A DNA stretch of 64,000 bases, from positions 124,001 through 188,000 of the forward strand of contig NZ_JAFBDY010000001.1 of the NCBI RefSeq assembly GCF_016908465.1, written 5' to 3'. This DNA comes from Lysinibacillus composti (GTDB lineage: Bacteria > Bacillota > Bacilli > Bacillales_A > Planococcaceae). The position numbers and the translations under genes were made by a program. Under the pieces are notes generated by a model, which worked only from the letters and a program-made list of their open reading frames with translations, did no database searches and was not told the DNA's origin. Shown piece after piece: positions 44,182 to 53,232 of this stretch (position 1 is its first letter; the number at the start of each line of letters is the position of its first letter).

Positions 44182-45927
44182 ATGGCGAAGAGCAAAATTA
44201 TCGTCGTTGGTGGCGGTTTAGCCGGTTTAATGGCTACTCTTAGAGCTGCCGAAGAAGGCACTGAAGTAGAATTATTCTCATTAGTTCCCGTAAAACGTTC
44301 ACACTCTGTATGTGCACAGGGCGGAATTAATGGTGCAGTAAATACAAAAGGGGAAGGGGATTCTCCATGGATCCACTTTGATGATACAGTATATGGTGGG
44401 GACTTCTTAGCAAACCAACCACCAGTTAAGGCTATGTGTGAAGCTGCTCCTGGAATTATTCACTTATTTGACCGTATGGGAGTTATGTTCAACCGTACAC
44501 CTGAAGGTCTTTTAGACTTCCGTCGTTTTGGTGGAACAATGCATCACCGTACTGCATTCTCTGGTGCAACAACTGGGCAACAATTACTTTACGCACTTGA
44601 TGAACAAGTTCGTCGTTTCGAAGTTGCAGGTCTAGTTACAAAATATGAGCACTGGGAATTCTTAGGTGCGGTCCTTGATGACGAAGGCCACTGCCGTGGT
44701 ATCGTAGCACAAGATATGAAAAATGAAGAAATCAGAGCATTCCGTTCAGATGCTGTAATTATGGCAACTGGTGGTCCTGGTATTATCTTCGGTAAATCAA
44801 CTAACTCAGTAATCAACACTGGATCTGCTGCTTCTATTGTTTATCAACAAGGTGCAACATATTCAAACGGTGAAATGATTCAAATTCACCCAACAGCGAT
44901 TCCTGGAGATGACAAAAACCGTTTAATGTCAGAATCAGCTCGTGGTGAAGGTGGTCGTGTTTGGACTTATAAAGACGGTAAACCATGGTACTTCTTAGAA
45001 GAAAAATATCCAGCTTATGGTAACTTAGTACCTCGTGATATTGCAACACGTGAAATTTTTGATGTTTGTGTAAATCAAAAATTAGGTGTTAACGGTGAAA
45101 ACGTAGTATATCTAGATCTATCTCATAAAGATCCACATGAACTAGATGTTAAACTTGGTGGTATCATTGAAATTTATGAAAAATTCGTAGGTGACGATCC
45201 TCGTAAATTACCAATGAAAATCTTCCCTGCAGTTCACTATTCAATGGGTGGTTTATGGGTTGATTACGATCAAATGACAGAAATTCCTGGCTTATTTGCT
45301 GCTGGTGAATGTGATTACTCACAACATGGTGCAAACCGTCTAGGTGCAAACTCTTTACTATCAGCTATTTATGGTGGTTCTGTAGCAGGTCCGAACGCCG
45401 TGAAATATATTAAAGGTCTGAAAAAGCATGCAGAAGATCTTCCGCAATCTCTTTATGACGCACGTGTAAAAGAAGAACAAGAGAAATGGGAAGCAATCCT
45501 AAAATTAAATGGTACTGAAAACGCATACTTAATTCATAAAGAACTTGGTGAATTAATGACTGACAACGTTACTGTTGTACGTTATAACGATAAATTAGAA
45601 GCGACTTATGAAAAAATTACAGAGTTACTACAGCGTTGGGAAAACATTAACATCAATGACACTCAGAAGTGGAGTAACCAAGGCGCACACTTCACTCGTC
45701 AGTTGAAAAATATGTTATATCTTGCACGTGTAATTACTAAAGGTGCACTTTTACGTAACGAATCTCGTGGAGCTCACTACAAACCAGACTTCCCAGAGCG
45801 TGATGATGAGAACTTCTTAAAAACAACGATGGCGAAGTTTGATCCAGCAACTGGTGAACCTGTGATTACTTATGCAGAAGTAGACGTATCTTTAATTCCA
45901 CCACGTGAACGTAACTATTCTAAGTAA
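44182..45927 (+). CDS. sdhA: Succinate dehydrogenase flavoprotein subunit
   Basis: Covalent-FAD catalytic subunit oxidising succinate to fumarate. The 581-residue chain has the N-terminal GGGLAGL dinucleotide motif, the FAD-linkage region HSVCAQGGING, ESARGEGGRVW, the active-site FPAVHYSMGGLWVDYD and HGANRLGANSLLSA, and the C-terminal LRNESRGAHYKPDFPERDDENF. ATG 44182 follows AGGAGTGAG, 66 bases after sdhC. Confidence 0.96.
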   Translation: MAKSKIIVVGGGLAGLMATLRAAEEGTEVELFSLVPVKRSHSVCAQGGINGAVNTKGEGDSPWIHFDDTVYGGDFLANQPPVKAMCEAAPGIIHLFDRMGVMFNRTPEGLLDFRRFGGTMHHRTAFSGATTGQQLLYALDEQVRRFEVAGLVTKYEHWEFLGAVLDDEGHCRGIVAQDMKNEEIRAFRSDAVIMATGGPGIIFGKSTNSVINTGSAASIVYQQGATYSNGEMIQIHPTAIPGDDKNRLMSESARGEGGRVWTYKDGKPWYFLEEKYPAYGNLVPRDIATREIFDVCVNQKLGVNGENVVYLDLSHKDPHELDVKLGGIIEIYEKFVGDDPRKLPMKIFPAVHYSMGGLWVDYDQMTEIPGLFAAGECDYSQHGANRLGANSLLSAIYGGSVAGPNAVKYIKGLKKHAEDLPQSLYDARVKEEQEKWEAILKLNGTENAYLIHKELGELMTDNVTVVRYNDKLEATYEKITELLQRWENININDTQKWSNQGAHFTRQLKNMLYLARVITKGALLRNESRGAHYKPDFPERDDENFLKTTMAKFDPATGEPVITYAEVDVSLIPPRERNYSK

Positions 45928-45950
45928 TAATAAAAGGGAGGTCATTAATC

Positions 45951-46733
45951 ATGACAACAGCCGTAGGAACTACTACTAGAACGGTTAAACTTGAAATCCT
46001 TCGTCAAGATACTGAAGGTGGGGCAACTCGTTGGGAAAAATTCGAAGTTCCTTATCGCCCTGGTATGAACGTAATCTCTGCTTTAATGGCTATTCGTAGT
46101 AATCCTGTTACTGCTGATGGTAAAACTACTACACCAGTAACTTGGGATATGAACTGTCTTGAAGAAGTATGTGGAGCTTGTTCTATGGTAATTAATGGTC
46201 GTCCTCGTCAATCATGTTCAACATTAATTGACCAATTAGAACAACCTGTAAAATTAGAACCAATGAAAACTTTCCCAGTAGTGCGTGACTTACAAGTTGA
46301 CCGTACTCGTATGTTTAATGCATTGAAAAAAGTTAAAGCATGGGTTCCAATCGATGGAACTTATGATTTAGGGGAAGGTCCTCGTATGCCAGAACGTAAA
46401 CGTCAATGGGCTTACGAATTATCTAAATGTATGACTTGTGGTGTTTGTATGGAAGCATGTCCAAACGTATCTGAAAAATCTTCATTTATCGGACCAGCTC
46501 CACTTTCACAAGTACGTCTATTTAACACACACCCAACTGGTGCGATGGTTAAAGACGAACGTTTATTAGAAATTATGGGAGATGGTGGCCTTGCAAACTG
46601 TGGTAACTCTCAAAACTGTGTTGCTGCATGTCCAAAAGGAATTCCATTAACTACTTCAATCGCTTCATTAAACCGTGCTACTTCTGTTCAAATGTTCCGT
46701 AACTTCTTCGGATCTGACCACATGGTAGACTAA
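45951..46733 (+). CDS. sdhB: Succinate dehydrogenase iron-sulfur subunit
   Basis: Transfers electrons from SdhA to the membrane subunit through three iron-sulfur clusters. The 260-residue chain has the plant-type 2Fe-2S site (CLEEVCGACSMVINGRPRQSC) and the C-terminal cluster ligands CMTCGVCMEACP and NCGNSQNCVAACPKGIPL. Its N-terminus is a few residues longer than B. subtilis SdhB. ATG 45951 follows AAGGGAGG. Operon end, terminator at 46776. Confidence 0.96.
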   Translation: MTTAVGTTTRTVKLEILRQDTEGGATRWEKFEVPYRPGMNVISALMAIRSNPVTADGKTTTPVTWDMNCLEEVCGACSMVINGRPRQSCSTLIDQLEQPVKLEPMKTFPVVRDLQVDRTRMFNALKKVKAWVPIDGTYDLGEGPRMPERKRQWAYELSKCMTCGVCMEACPNVSEKSSFIGPAPLSQVRLFNTHPTGAMVKDERLLEIMGDGGLANCGNSQNCVAACPKGIPLTTSIASLNRATSVQMFRNFFGSDHMVD

Positions 46734-46775
46734 TTTAGATTACTAGTTAATTAGAGATTTAATTCAATTCATTAT

Positions 46776-46822
46776 AAGGCATTAATAAATCATTCGATTT
46801 ATTGATGCCTTATTTTATTTTC
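46776..46822 (+). terminator. sdhCAB terminator
   Basis: AAGGCATTAATAAATC (46776-46791) pairs with GATTTATTGATGCCTT (46796-46811) around ATTC, then ATTTTATTTTC. The next 225 bases (to 47046) are AT-rich; TTGACT at 46985 and TATAAT at 47003 are too close to make a standard promoter for ysmA, and nothing else is seen. Confidence 0.88.
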
Positions 46823-47046
46823 TTGCATAAAATATTAAGAATTAACAAACACGTTCACATCATGAATATCAATGATTAGATGACTAAAACATATTCTTAA
46901 ACTATAGTAGTATAAGTAGTGTCTGTTGGATATGGATTGAATAATACTCCTCCAAAAATGGAATATACAAAGTTTAAGTACTAAGTTGACTCATTAATTA
47001 TTGTATAATTAATGAATATTAAACTTGTAGCCAGAGGGGGAAACAT

Positions 47047-47496
47047 ATGAAGCCGAGTTATATCGAAAATTCTCAACAGTGGGAAGAAGAGTTTCAGTTT
47101 TTTGTTGAGGTAACCGTAAGATTTTCAGAAACTGACATGTTTGGACATTTGAACAATACTGTACCATTTGCTTATTTTGAATATGCAAGAATTGAATATT
47201 TAAAGTCAATTGGTTTCATGAATGAATGGACGTCAAGGGAACCGGAATTGATACCTGTAGTTGCAGACCTCCATTGTGATTATGTAAAACAAGTATTTTT
47301 TGATGAGAAACTACGTGTTTTTGTTAAGACAGCAAGGATTGGGAAGTCTTCTTTAGACTTACATTATCTAGCCAAAAACGAAAATAATGAAACTTGCTTT
47401 ACGGGCAGAGGGACAATTGTGCAAATTAATAAGGGAACTGGAAAAGCAGTACCTTTAACGGAAGTCGAAAAAGAAAAAATATTGCTTGGGAAATAG
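47047..47496 (+). CDS. ysmA: Acyl-CoA thioesterase (4HBT hot-dog fold) YsmA
   Basis: Probable acyl-CoA thioesterase of 149 residues with a single hot-dog domain. The family motif RFSETDMFGHLNNTVPFAYFEYARIEYL contains the catalytic Asp and is followed by DLHCDYVKQVFFDEKLRVFV and SSLDLHYLAKNENNETCFTGRGTIV. Substrate chain length cannot be read. ATG 47047 follows AGAGGGGG. It lies between sdhB and gerE as in B. subtilis. Confidence 0.88.
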   Translation: MKPSYIENSQQWEEEFQFFVEVTVRFSETDMFGHLNNTVPFAYFEYARIEYLKSIGFMNEWTSREPELIPVVADLHCDYVKQVFFDEKLRVFVKTARIGKSSLDLHYLAKNENNETCFTGRGTIVQINKGTGKAVPLTEVEKEKILLGK

Positions 47497-47509
47497 TTAA
47501 AATGCCCTC

Positions 47510-47537
47510 ACAGCCTATCAAGTCTTAACATACTTTA
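47510..47537 (+). promoter_or_regulatory. Candidate sigma-K promoter of gerE
   Basis: CATACTTTA (47529-47537) fits the sigma-K -10 consensus CATANNNTA, with an AC at 47510-47511 about 16 bases upstream as a -35. In B. subtilis gerE is transcribed by sigma K in the late mother cell. Confidence 0.45.
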
Positions 47538-47569
47538 CATAGAAGAGGAGATAGGAGGGTGTTGCCATT

Positions 47570-47791
47570 ATGAATAGCCCGCAGCATCGTTCGCTTTTGA
47601 CTAAAAGAGAACGTGAAATTTTCCAATTGTTAATCTTGGATTACTCAACAAAGGAAATTTCACAAAAACTCAATATTAGCGAGAAGACGGTGCGTAATCA
47701 TATTTCAAATACAATTCAAAAGCTGGGTGTTTCTAGTCGATCCCAAGCATTGATTGAATTGCTTAGGCTTGACGAATTATCACTTCATTGA
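47570..47791 (+). CDS. gerE: Spore coat regulator GerE
   Basis: LuxR-type DNA-binding protein controlling late mother-cell genes for spore coat assembly. The 73-residue product is essentially one helix-turn-helix domain: LTKREREIFQLLILDYSTKEI and NISEKTVRNHISNTIQKLGV, nearly identical in key residues to B. subtilis GerE (74 residues). ATG 47570 follows AGGAGGG at a slightly long spacing of 11 bases. With sspI it confirms a spore-former. Confidence 0.94.
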   Translation: MNSPQHRSLLTKREREIFQLLILDYSTKEISQKLNISEKTVRNHISNTIQKLGVSSRSQALIELLRLDELSLH

Positions 47792-47959
47792 ATCATGCTT
47801 GCTATTTAATGAAAAACACTTCAAAATAGAACTAGAAAATCAATCAGCATTTATTGTGTACTGAAAATTCATATTCGGTATACGTCACTTCTAAATAGGT
47901 AGTGAGAATGGATGCAGAACTTACTTCTTTTAAAAATAAAAATAAGAAGGAAGTAGCCT

Positions 47960-48075
47960 CCGTCAATTGTTCAGCCTAAATGCATGTTTAGCTGTTTATA
48001 GCATGAAAGCTTAGTGACAGATATTTTTGTTACTGTATGATAATTGACGGTTGCAATTACGCCAAAGCGTAATTG
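47960..48075 (+). ncRNA. Folded leader upstream of the decayed marR gene
   Basis: CCGTCAATT (47960-47968) and AATTGACGG (48042-48050) are a perfect long-range helix enclosing an AGTGAC/GTTACT hairpin and a GCT/AGC hairpin. CAATTACGC (48054-48062) and GCGTAATTG (48067-48075) form a further perfect 9-bp hairpin with a CAAA loop, without a T run. No riboswitch class is recognised. 47792-47959 holds nothing else I can support. Confidence 0.4.
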
Positions 48076-48107
48076 ATGTACAGTTCTTGAGGAGTGAATG
48101 TAAGACA

Positions 48108-48552
48108 ATGAAAGTAAGTGAAATACACAGTCATGTAGAGGTTGCATTTTTAGAGAAAAAACTTCGTTATACTTCTCATCTAATTAAACAAGAAGGCAGA
48201 GAAATTTAGTAATTATACTATTACTCCTCCACAATTTATTGCACTTCAGTGGTTACATGAATTGGGAGATATGACAATTGGTGAATTATCGAATATAATG
48301 TATTTAGCATTTAGTACGACGACAGATTTAGTTGATCGTATGGAAAAAATGAATTAGTAATGCGAATTCGTGATGACCAAGACCGCCGAGTAGTGCACAT
48401 TCATTTACTTCAAGAAGGTGAAGATTAATTGAAGAAGTGATTGAAAACGTCAAAATTACTTAAATGAACTATTGGTAGATTTTGACAAAGAAGAAGTAGA
48501 ACTTTTATCAAAATTATTGCAAAAATTTCATTTACAAATGAAAGAGGATTGA
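48108..48552 (+). pseudogene. MarR-family regulator (YsmB type), multiple frameshifts
   Basis: The region reads as a MarR protein only if the frame shifts at about four places. Segment 1 starts at ATG 48108 after GAGGAG (KLRYTSHLIKQEGREI) and stops at 48207; segment 2 reads NYTITPPQFIALQWLHELGDMTIGELS through DLVDRMEK and stops at 48355; segment 3 reads LVMRIRDDQDRRVVHIHLLQEGE and breaks near 48421; another break near 48447 precedes NYLNELLVDFDKEEVELLSK, ending at 48550. The breaks fall mostly in A or T runs and look like small deletions. B. subtilis ysmB lies at this place, between gerE and racE. The DNA-binding core is recognisable, so decay is recent or sequencing error is possible. Confidence 0.8.
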
Positions 48553-48563
48553 GGCGGTTTTAA

Positions 48564-49358
48564 GTGAATGCCCCGATTGGCGTTATTGATTCAGGTGTTG
48601 GCGGCTTAACAGTTGCAAAACAAATTATGAAAAAATTACCAAATGAAACCATTTATTATATCGGTGATACAGCTAGATGCCCATATGGACCAAGAGATAA
48701 GCGTGAGGTACAAAAGTTCACATGGCAAATGGCGAAAACATTAGAAAAACATAATATCAAGATGCTTGTCATCGCATGCAATACTGCAACAGCAGTTGCT
48801 CTAGATAGTTTACAAACCCATCTATCGATCCCTGTTATCGGTGTAATTAATGCTGGAGCACGTGCTGCTGAAAAGAAAACAAAAAGGAATGAAATTGTAG
48901 TACTCGCTACTGAAGGAACAATTAAAAGTGGTGCATATGAAACTGCTCTACTTTCTTTAAGTACGAAGGCGAAAATAATTCCTCTTGCGTGTCCGACATT
49001 TGTTCCACTTGTTGAAAGTGGTGAATACGAAGGACAATTTGCATTCGACTTAGTTAAAAAAGGTTTAAAGCCACTCGCAAATAAAAAATTCGACACTGTG
49101 ATTCTTGGATGTACACATTACCCTATCATTCAGCATCATATTGAGGAAGTTGTTGGATCGGATGTCTTTGTCCTATCTTCAGCTGAAGAAACGGCAAAAG
49201 AAGTGGAAGCAGTATTAGGTTATCATGAAATGTTAAACACGGCTTCCAGTGATCCACAGCATATATTTTTTGCAACTGGTTCAGTGCCAATTTTTCGAAC
49301 AATAGCTCAAAATTGGCTAGAGAAAAAAGATTTAGATATACGTCGAATTAAACTTTAA
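48564..49358 (+). CDS. racE: Glutamate racemase
   Basis: Cofactor-free racemase making D-glutamate for peptidoglycan. The 264-residue chain has the two catalytic cysteines, Cys72 in VIACNTATA and Cys183 in VILGCTHYP, and the N-terminal IGVIDSGVGGLTVAKQI. GTG 48564 follows GAGGCGG and lies 12 bases after the pseudogene, whose transcript probably carries it. In B. subtilis gerM lies between racE and rph; it is absent here. Confidence 0.95.
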   Translation: MNAPIGVIDSGVGGLTVAKQIMKKLPNETIYYIGDTARCPYGPRDKREVQKFTWQMAKTLEKHNIKMLVIACNTATAVALDSLQTHLSIPVIGVINAGARAAEKKTKRNEIVVLATEGTIKSGAYETALLSLSTKAKIIPLACPTFVPLVESGEYEGQFAFDLVKKGLKPLANKKFDTVILGCTHYPIIQHHIEEVVGSDVFVLSSAEETAKEVEAVLGYHEMLNTASSDPQHIFFATGSVPIFRTIAQNWLEKKDLDIRRIKL

Positions 49359-49512
49359 ATTTTATCCATATAAGCGTTACCAATATAACATATAGAATGA
49401 ATGCAGAGATACATGTAACAAATGGATTATGTTGTTCGTTTTCGTTGTGTACTTATGACGTGGAGAAGAATAAACTTAATTGTAATAGGGATGTTTAGAG
49501 GGGACTATTTGT

Positions 49513-49548
49513 GCTCGTAAGTATTAAGTTACTTTCGAGCTTTTTTCT
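49513..49548 (+). terminator. racE terminator
   Basis: GCTCG-TAAGTA (49513-49523) pairs with TTACTTTCGAGC (49529-49540), then TTTTTTCTTTT. Bases 49359-49512 show nothing coding; this is where gerM would be expected. Confidence 0.8.
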
Positions 49549-49677
49549 TTTCTCTCAAAATATGTCGTTTATTAAAGTATATGTATATATTATTAAAATA
49601 GAAAAAGGATGAGGAAGCTTTTTCAATATCATAATTTTATGGTAAGATGGTTTTCGCGAAATACTAGGAGGTCAACT

Positions 49678-50439
49678 ATGACAAGACATGATGGACGAGC
49701 TGTAAATGAACTTAGACCAGTTCAAATAGAAACAAATTATTTAATGCATCCTGAAGGTTCTGTACTCATACAGGTAGGTAATACAAAAGTAATTTGTAAT
49801 GCTACTATTGAGGATAAAGTGCCAGGATTTTTACGCGGACAAGGTAAAGGATGGATTACTGCTGAATATTCAATGCTACCACGCGCAACGGCAGACAGAA
49901 CACCCCGAGAATCTACACGCGGTAAAGTAAACGGCCGAACTATGGAGATACAACGTTTAATTGGACGTGCTTTACGTGCAATTGTTAATTTAGAAGCATT
50001 AGGTGAGAAAACGATTTGGATTGACTGTGATGTTATTCAAGCGGATGGTGGAACACGTACGGCTTCCATTACAGGGGCATTTGTTGCTTTAACTTTAGCT
50101 TTGGCAAAAAAACATGGGGAAAAACCATTTGCTAAATTTCCAATTATCGATTATTTAGCTGCAACAAGTATTGGGATTGTGAAAGATTTTGGACCTGTTT
50201 TAGATCTATGTTATGTTGAAGATGTAGCCGCAGCAGTTGACATGAATCTTGTAATGACCGGTGCAGGACGATTTGTAGAAATTCAAGGTACAGGAGAAGA
50301 AGCGACATTTTCGAGAGAAGAATTAAATTCACTTCTTTGCCTTGGTGAAAAAGGAATTAATGAACTGATCTCAATACAAAAAGAAGTACTAGGAGATACA
50401 GCAAATTTAATCGGTTCGGCTAAGGGGGAATCAAAATGA
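49678..50439 (+). CDS. rph: Ribonuclease PH
   Basis: Phosphorolytic 3'-5' exoribonuclease that trims tRNA precursors. The 253-residue chain starts [16 protein letters not shown] at ATG 49678 after TAGGAGGT and has the active-site segments [63 protein letters not shown]. The frame is open upstream to 49609 but without a ribosome site. The stop overlaps the ysnA start (ATGA). Confidence 0.96.
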   Translation: MTRHDGRAVNELRPVQIETNYLMHPEGSVLIQVGNTKVICNATIEDKVPGFLRGQGKGWITAEYSMLPRATADRTPRESTRGKVNGRTMEIQRLIGRALRAIVNLEALGEKTIWIDCDVIQADGGTRTASITGAFVALTLALAKKHGEKPFAKFPIIDYLAATSIGIVKDFGPVLDLCYVEDVAAAVDMNLVMTGAGRFVEIQGTGEEATFSREELNSLLCLGEKGINELISIQKEVLGDTANLIGSAKGESK

Positions 50440-51029
50440 AGCAAGTAGTTATTGCAACAAAGAATAAGGGAAAAGCAAAGGATTTTGAAGCACTTTTTAC
50501 ACCACTAGGGTTTGAAGTGGTAACGATGTTTGATGTTGCGCCAAACTTGGAAATCGAAGAAACAGGTACAACGTTTGAGGAAAATGCAATTTTGAAAGCA
50601 GAGACGTTAGCCAGTACCTTAGGGAAGATCGTAATTGCCGATGATAGTGGGTTAGCAGTAGATGCATTAGGTGGAGAGCCAGGTGTCTATTCTGCCAGAT
50701 ATGCTGGTGACCATGATGATGGAGCAAATATTGTAAAAGTAATTGAAAAGTTGAGAGGGGTTCCTGATTCAGAACGTACTGCAAGATTCTGTTGTGCGTT
50801 AGCTATAGCGGGTCCAAACATTGAAACAAAAACAGTTTTTGGTACTTGTGAAGGTGTAATATTACATGAAAAACAAGGGACTAATGGATTTGGTTATGAT
50901 CCAATCTTTTTTGTACCCTCATTAGGATGTTCGATGGCAGAATTAACTCCTGATGAGAAGGGGAAAATCTCACATAGAGGGAATGCCATTCGTAAATTAG
51001 CAATGGAGCTTCCGAATATTTTAAAATAG
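50436..51029 (+). CDS. ysnA: XTP/dITP diphosphatase (RdgB/HAM1 family)
   Basis: House-cleaning pyrophosphatase removing dITP and XTP. The 197-residue protein has the family motifs [41 protein letters not shown] and [14 protein letters not shown], and the end [14 protein letters not shown] 50436 overlaps the rph stop by four bases, indicating translational coupling, as in B. subtilis rph-ysnA. Confidence 0.94.
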   Translation: MKQVVIATKNKGKAKDFEALFTPLGFEVVTMFDVAPNLEIEETGTTFEENAILKAETLASTLGKIVIADDSGLAVDALGGEPGVYSARYAGDHDDGANIVKVIEKLRGVPDSERTARFCCALAIAGPNIETKTVFGTCEGVILHEKQGTNGFGYDPIFFVPSLGCSMAELTPDEKGKISHRGNAIRKLAMELPNILK

Positions 51030-51090
51030 TCTCAAAAGATGGGGGGAGTTCCCCCCTATAATAAATTATATTTGTAAAAGGGGAACTGAT

Positions 51091-51603
51091 GTGAAGCTAC
51101 TAGTAATGAGTGATACGCATGGTGACGCTGAAGTTATAAATAAAGTTCGTGAATCTCATCCTAGTGTGGATGCTGTCATTCATTGTGGAGATAGTGAATT
51201 ACCATTTGATCACCCGTATTTAGAGGGAGTATTGCGAGTGCGCGGTAATTGTGATCGAGATGACCGTTTTGTAGAGGAAGAGCTTGTTGAAATGAATGGG
51301 GTAAAAATCTTTGTTGCACACGGACATTTGCTAAATGTGAAATCAAACATCATGAATCTTTATTACCGAGCAAAAGAATTAGAAGCAGACGCAGTTTTTT
51401 TTGGACATTCACATGTATTAGGTTCTGAGTTAATGGAAAATATTTTGTTTGTAAATCCTGGCAGCTTATTGAAACCACGTGCAAGAATTGAAAAAAGCTA
51501 TTGTATAGTTGAATTTGATGGAGACCAATGGTTGGTTACAGCATTTTCCCATCAGGGTAATGAACTCTTCTCGAAACAATATCCTTTAGAAAATTTAATG
51601 TGA
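51091..51603 (+). CDS. ysnB: MJ0936-type metallophosphoesterase YsnB
   Basis: Predicted manganese-dependent phosphodiesterase of 170 residues. Metal-ligand motifs are in order: MSDTHGD, HCGDSE, VRGNCDRDD, VAHGHLL and FGHSHV, followed by VNPGSL. Physiological substrate unknown. GTG 51091 follows AAGGGGAA. It completes the rph-ysnA-ysnB run. Confidence 0.9.
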   Translation: MKLLVMSDTHGDAEVINKVRESHPSVDAVIHCGDSELPFDHPYLEGVLRVRGNCDRDDRFVEEELVEMNGVKIFVAHGHLLNVKSNIMNLYYRAKELEADAVFFGHSHVLGSELMENILFVNPGSLLKPRARIEKSYCIVEFDGDQWLVTAFSHQGNELFSKQYPLENLM

Positions 51604-51678
51604 TTTATTCATAAAAGGTCTTTCCAACTCATATAAATTTAAGTAGGAAAAAATGCAAAAAAACTTTTTATGAAACTG

Positions 51679-51707
51679 TTGACTTTCCATCGTATCTCCA
51701 ATATAAT
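51679..51707 (+). promoter_or_regulatory. tRNA-Arg promoter
   Basis: TTGACT (51679-51684), a 17-base spacer and TATAAT (51702-51707), 32 bases before the tRNA. Confidence 0.8.
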
Positions 51708-51738
51708 AATAATTGTCCTTCAGTAATGAATGACTAAT

Positions 51739-51812
51739 GTCTCAGTAGCTCAGCTGGATAGAGCATACGCCTTCTAAGCGTACGGTCGGGGGTTCGAATC
51801 CCTCCTGGGACG
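51739..51812 (+). tRNA. tRNA-Arg (anticodon TCT)
   Basis: A full cloverleaf of 74 nt: acceptor GTCTCAG (51739-51745) with CTGGGAC, D-arm GCTC/GAGC, anticodon stem TACGC/GCGTA with loop CTTCTAA (anticodon TCT, reads AGA), T-arm GGGGG-TTCGAAT-CCCTC, discriminator G. CCA is not encoded. A terminator follows. tRNA-Arg lies after ysnB in B. subtilis too. No integrase or duplicated 3' end was seen. Confidence 0.96.
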
Positions 51813-51820
51813 TCATAAGG

Positions 51821-51861
51821 AAAAAGCTTCAAAGCCAAATACGGTTTTGAAGCTTTTTTTG
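51821..51861 (+). terminator. tRNA-Arg terminator
   Basis: AAAAAGCTTCAAAGCC (51821-51836) pairs with GGTTTTGAAGCTTTTT (51843-51858), then more Ts. Confidence 0.93.
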
Positions 51862-51953
51862 TTTGATTTTTTTTTATACAATCTTTTATCAAATGTCTTA
51901 AGCTAGCAGTCTCAAATAATGTACGGTAGTTAGTGGCAAAGTGGTTTTAGCAA

Positions 51954-51987
51954 AATTCCACACCTCTAAAGCTAGAGGTGTGGAATT
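51954..51987 (-). terminator. Terminator hairpin of the threonine aldolase gene
   Basis: AATTCCACACCTCTA (51954-51968) and TAGAGGTGTGGAATT (51973-51987) form a perfect 15-bp hairpin with an AAGC loop, nine bases after the minus-strand stop codon. The following T run is short. Confidence 0.65.
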
Positions 51988-51995
51988 CTAATCAT

Positions 51996-53018
51996 TTATT
52001 GAATTAAATTTTTTATATCATTAATTAATTCGATACATTTCTCTTTTGTTGTAAACCATGAGGTAACAAATCTAATTGCAATTTGATTCTCGACTTCTTC
52101 CCAAATTTCAAACTCATAGAGTTTCGCTAATTCATTCACATCATCTTTGTTAAATATTGGGAATATCTGATTCGTAGGTGACTCGCTTAACATTGGGATT
52201 CCTAATTGTTTCAATTCACTACTTAAGAATCTAGCAAGTTCATTTTCGTGTTGCCCCATTTTAAAATATAAATCATCTTTAAAAGCAGCTTCAAATTGGA
52301 TTCCAACTACATATCCTTTTGCAAGCATAGCTCCTTTATTTTTAATATGATATCTAAAGTAAGGTTTTAGTTTATCATTAAAAATTACAATACCTTCGCC
52401 GCTAAGCATTCCAATTTTCGTTCCCCCGATGTACATAACATCACATAGATCTTTCAACATATTAAAATGAACATCACTTGCAGCAAGCCCACTTGATAAA
52501 CGAGCGCCATCGATATAGAGATATAAGTTATTCTCTTTACAACAATTGTATAAAGCTCTCAATTCATCATAGGTATAAACAGTGCCAATTTCTGTTGATT
52601 GAGAGATATAGACCATTCCGATTTTAACCATATGCTCATCTTGGTGGTATTTTAATGATTTTGTTATATCACTTGGATATAATTTGCCGTTACGGCCCTT
52701 TACGGTATATACCTTATGGCCAGTCGCTTCAATTGCTCCTGTTTCATGGACATTAATATGACCAGATTCACACGCAAGAACAGCTTCAAAGGCTCGTAAA
52801 GCGTATGATATTACGGATACATTTGCTTGAGTTCCACCAGTAACAAAATGGATATCACAATTTTCACATTCTAATTTTTCCCTAATAAGTAATTTTGCAT
52901 TGTCTGTATGAATATCTAAACCATACCCCACATTTTGTTCATTTTTTGCTTCGATTAAGGCAGTCATAATTTCTGGATGACACATTTCGCTATAATCATT
53001 TCTAAAACTATATTTCAT
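51996..53018 (-). CDS. Low-specificity threonine aldolase (beta-eliminating lyase family)
   Basis: PLP enzyme probably cleaving L-threonine to glycine and acetaldehyde. The 340-residue fold-type I chain has the family start FRNDYSEMCHPEIMTALIEAK, FVTGGTQANVSVISYAL, ESGHINVHETGAIEATGHK, YLYIDGARLSSGL (PLP Asp) and YIGGTKIGMLSGEGIVI with the PLP lysine. Stereospecificity is not readable. I start at ATG 53018 with GAGGT upstream; an ATG five codons earlier has no ribosome site. It does not belong to the syntenic Bacillus core. Confidence 0.87.
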   Translation of the reverse strand: MKYSFRNDYSEMCHPEIMTALIEAKNEQNVGYGLDIHTDNAKLLIREKLECENCDIHFVTGGTQANVSVISYALRAFEAVLACESGHINVHETGAIEATGHKVYTVKGRNGKLYPSDITKSLKYHQDEHMVKIGMVYISQSTEIGTVYTYDELRALYNCCKENNLYLYIDGARLSSGLAASDVHFNMLKDLCDVMYIGGTKIGMLSGEGIVIFNDKLKPYFRYHIKNKGAMLAKGYVVGIQFEAAFKDDLYFKMGQHENELARFLSSELKQLGIPMLSESPTNQIFPIFNKDDVNELAKLYEFEIWEEVENQIAIRFVTSWFTTKEKCIELINDIKNLIQ

Positions 53019-53133
53019 TTCTCTATACCTCATTTATTTTTAGATTTAAGATCAAAAGGGTACATCATCACCAATAGAAAGAACTGTAATGCATTTATGG
53101 TTAATTCTATCATTCTTAAGAAAGTAAAGATTA

Positions 53134-53176
53134 AAAACGTTTTAAAATCTTTTTTGAGGCCTTTAAAACGTTTTAA
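53134..53176. promoter_or_regulatory. Pair of AAAACGTTTT palindromes upstream of the threonine aldolase
   Basis: AAAACGTTTT at 53134-53143 and the longer perfect palindrome TTAAAACGTTTTAA at 53163-53176 have centres 31 bases apart, about three helical turns. The central CG with A/T arms recalls LacI-family operators. They lie between the SDR stop and the aldolase start, in its upstream region. Confidence 0.45.
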
Positions 53177-53232
53177 CTTTATTTTTATAAATAAATGCGT
53201 TTAACTAAAGTAGCATAAATATACACTTTCTT

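Noticed and set aside
46985-47008. ysmA promoter TTGACT...TATAAT
   Set aside because: The spacer is only 12 bases, too short for sigma A.
48108-48552. Programmed frameshifting in the MarR gene
   Set aside because: About four separate shifts would be needed, without slippery heptamers or stimulatory structures; decay or sequencing error is simpler.
51739-51812. tRNA-Arg as a genomic-island attachment site
   Set aside because: No integrase, no duplicated tRNA 3' end and no change in composition was seen downstream.
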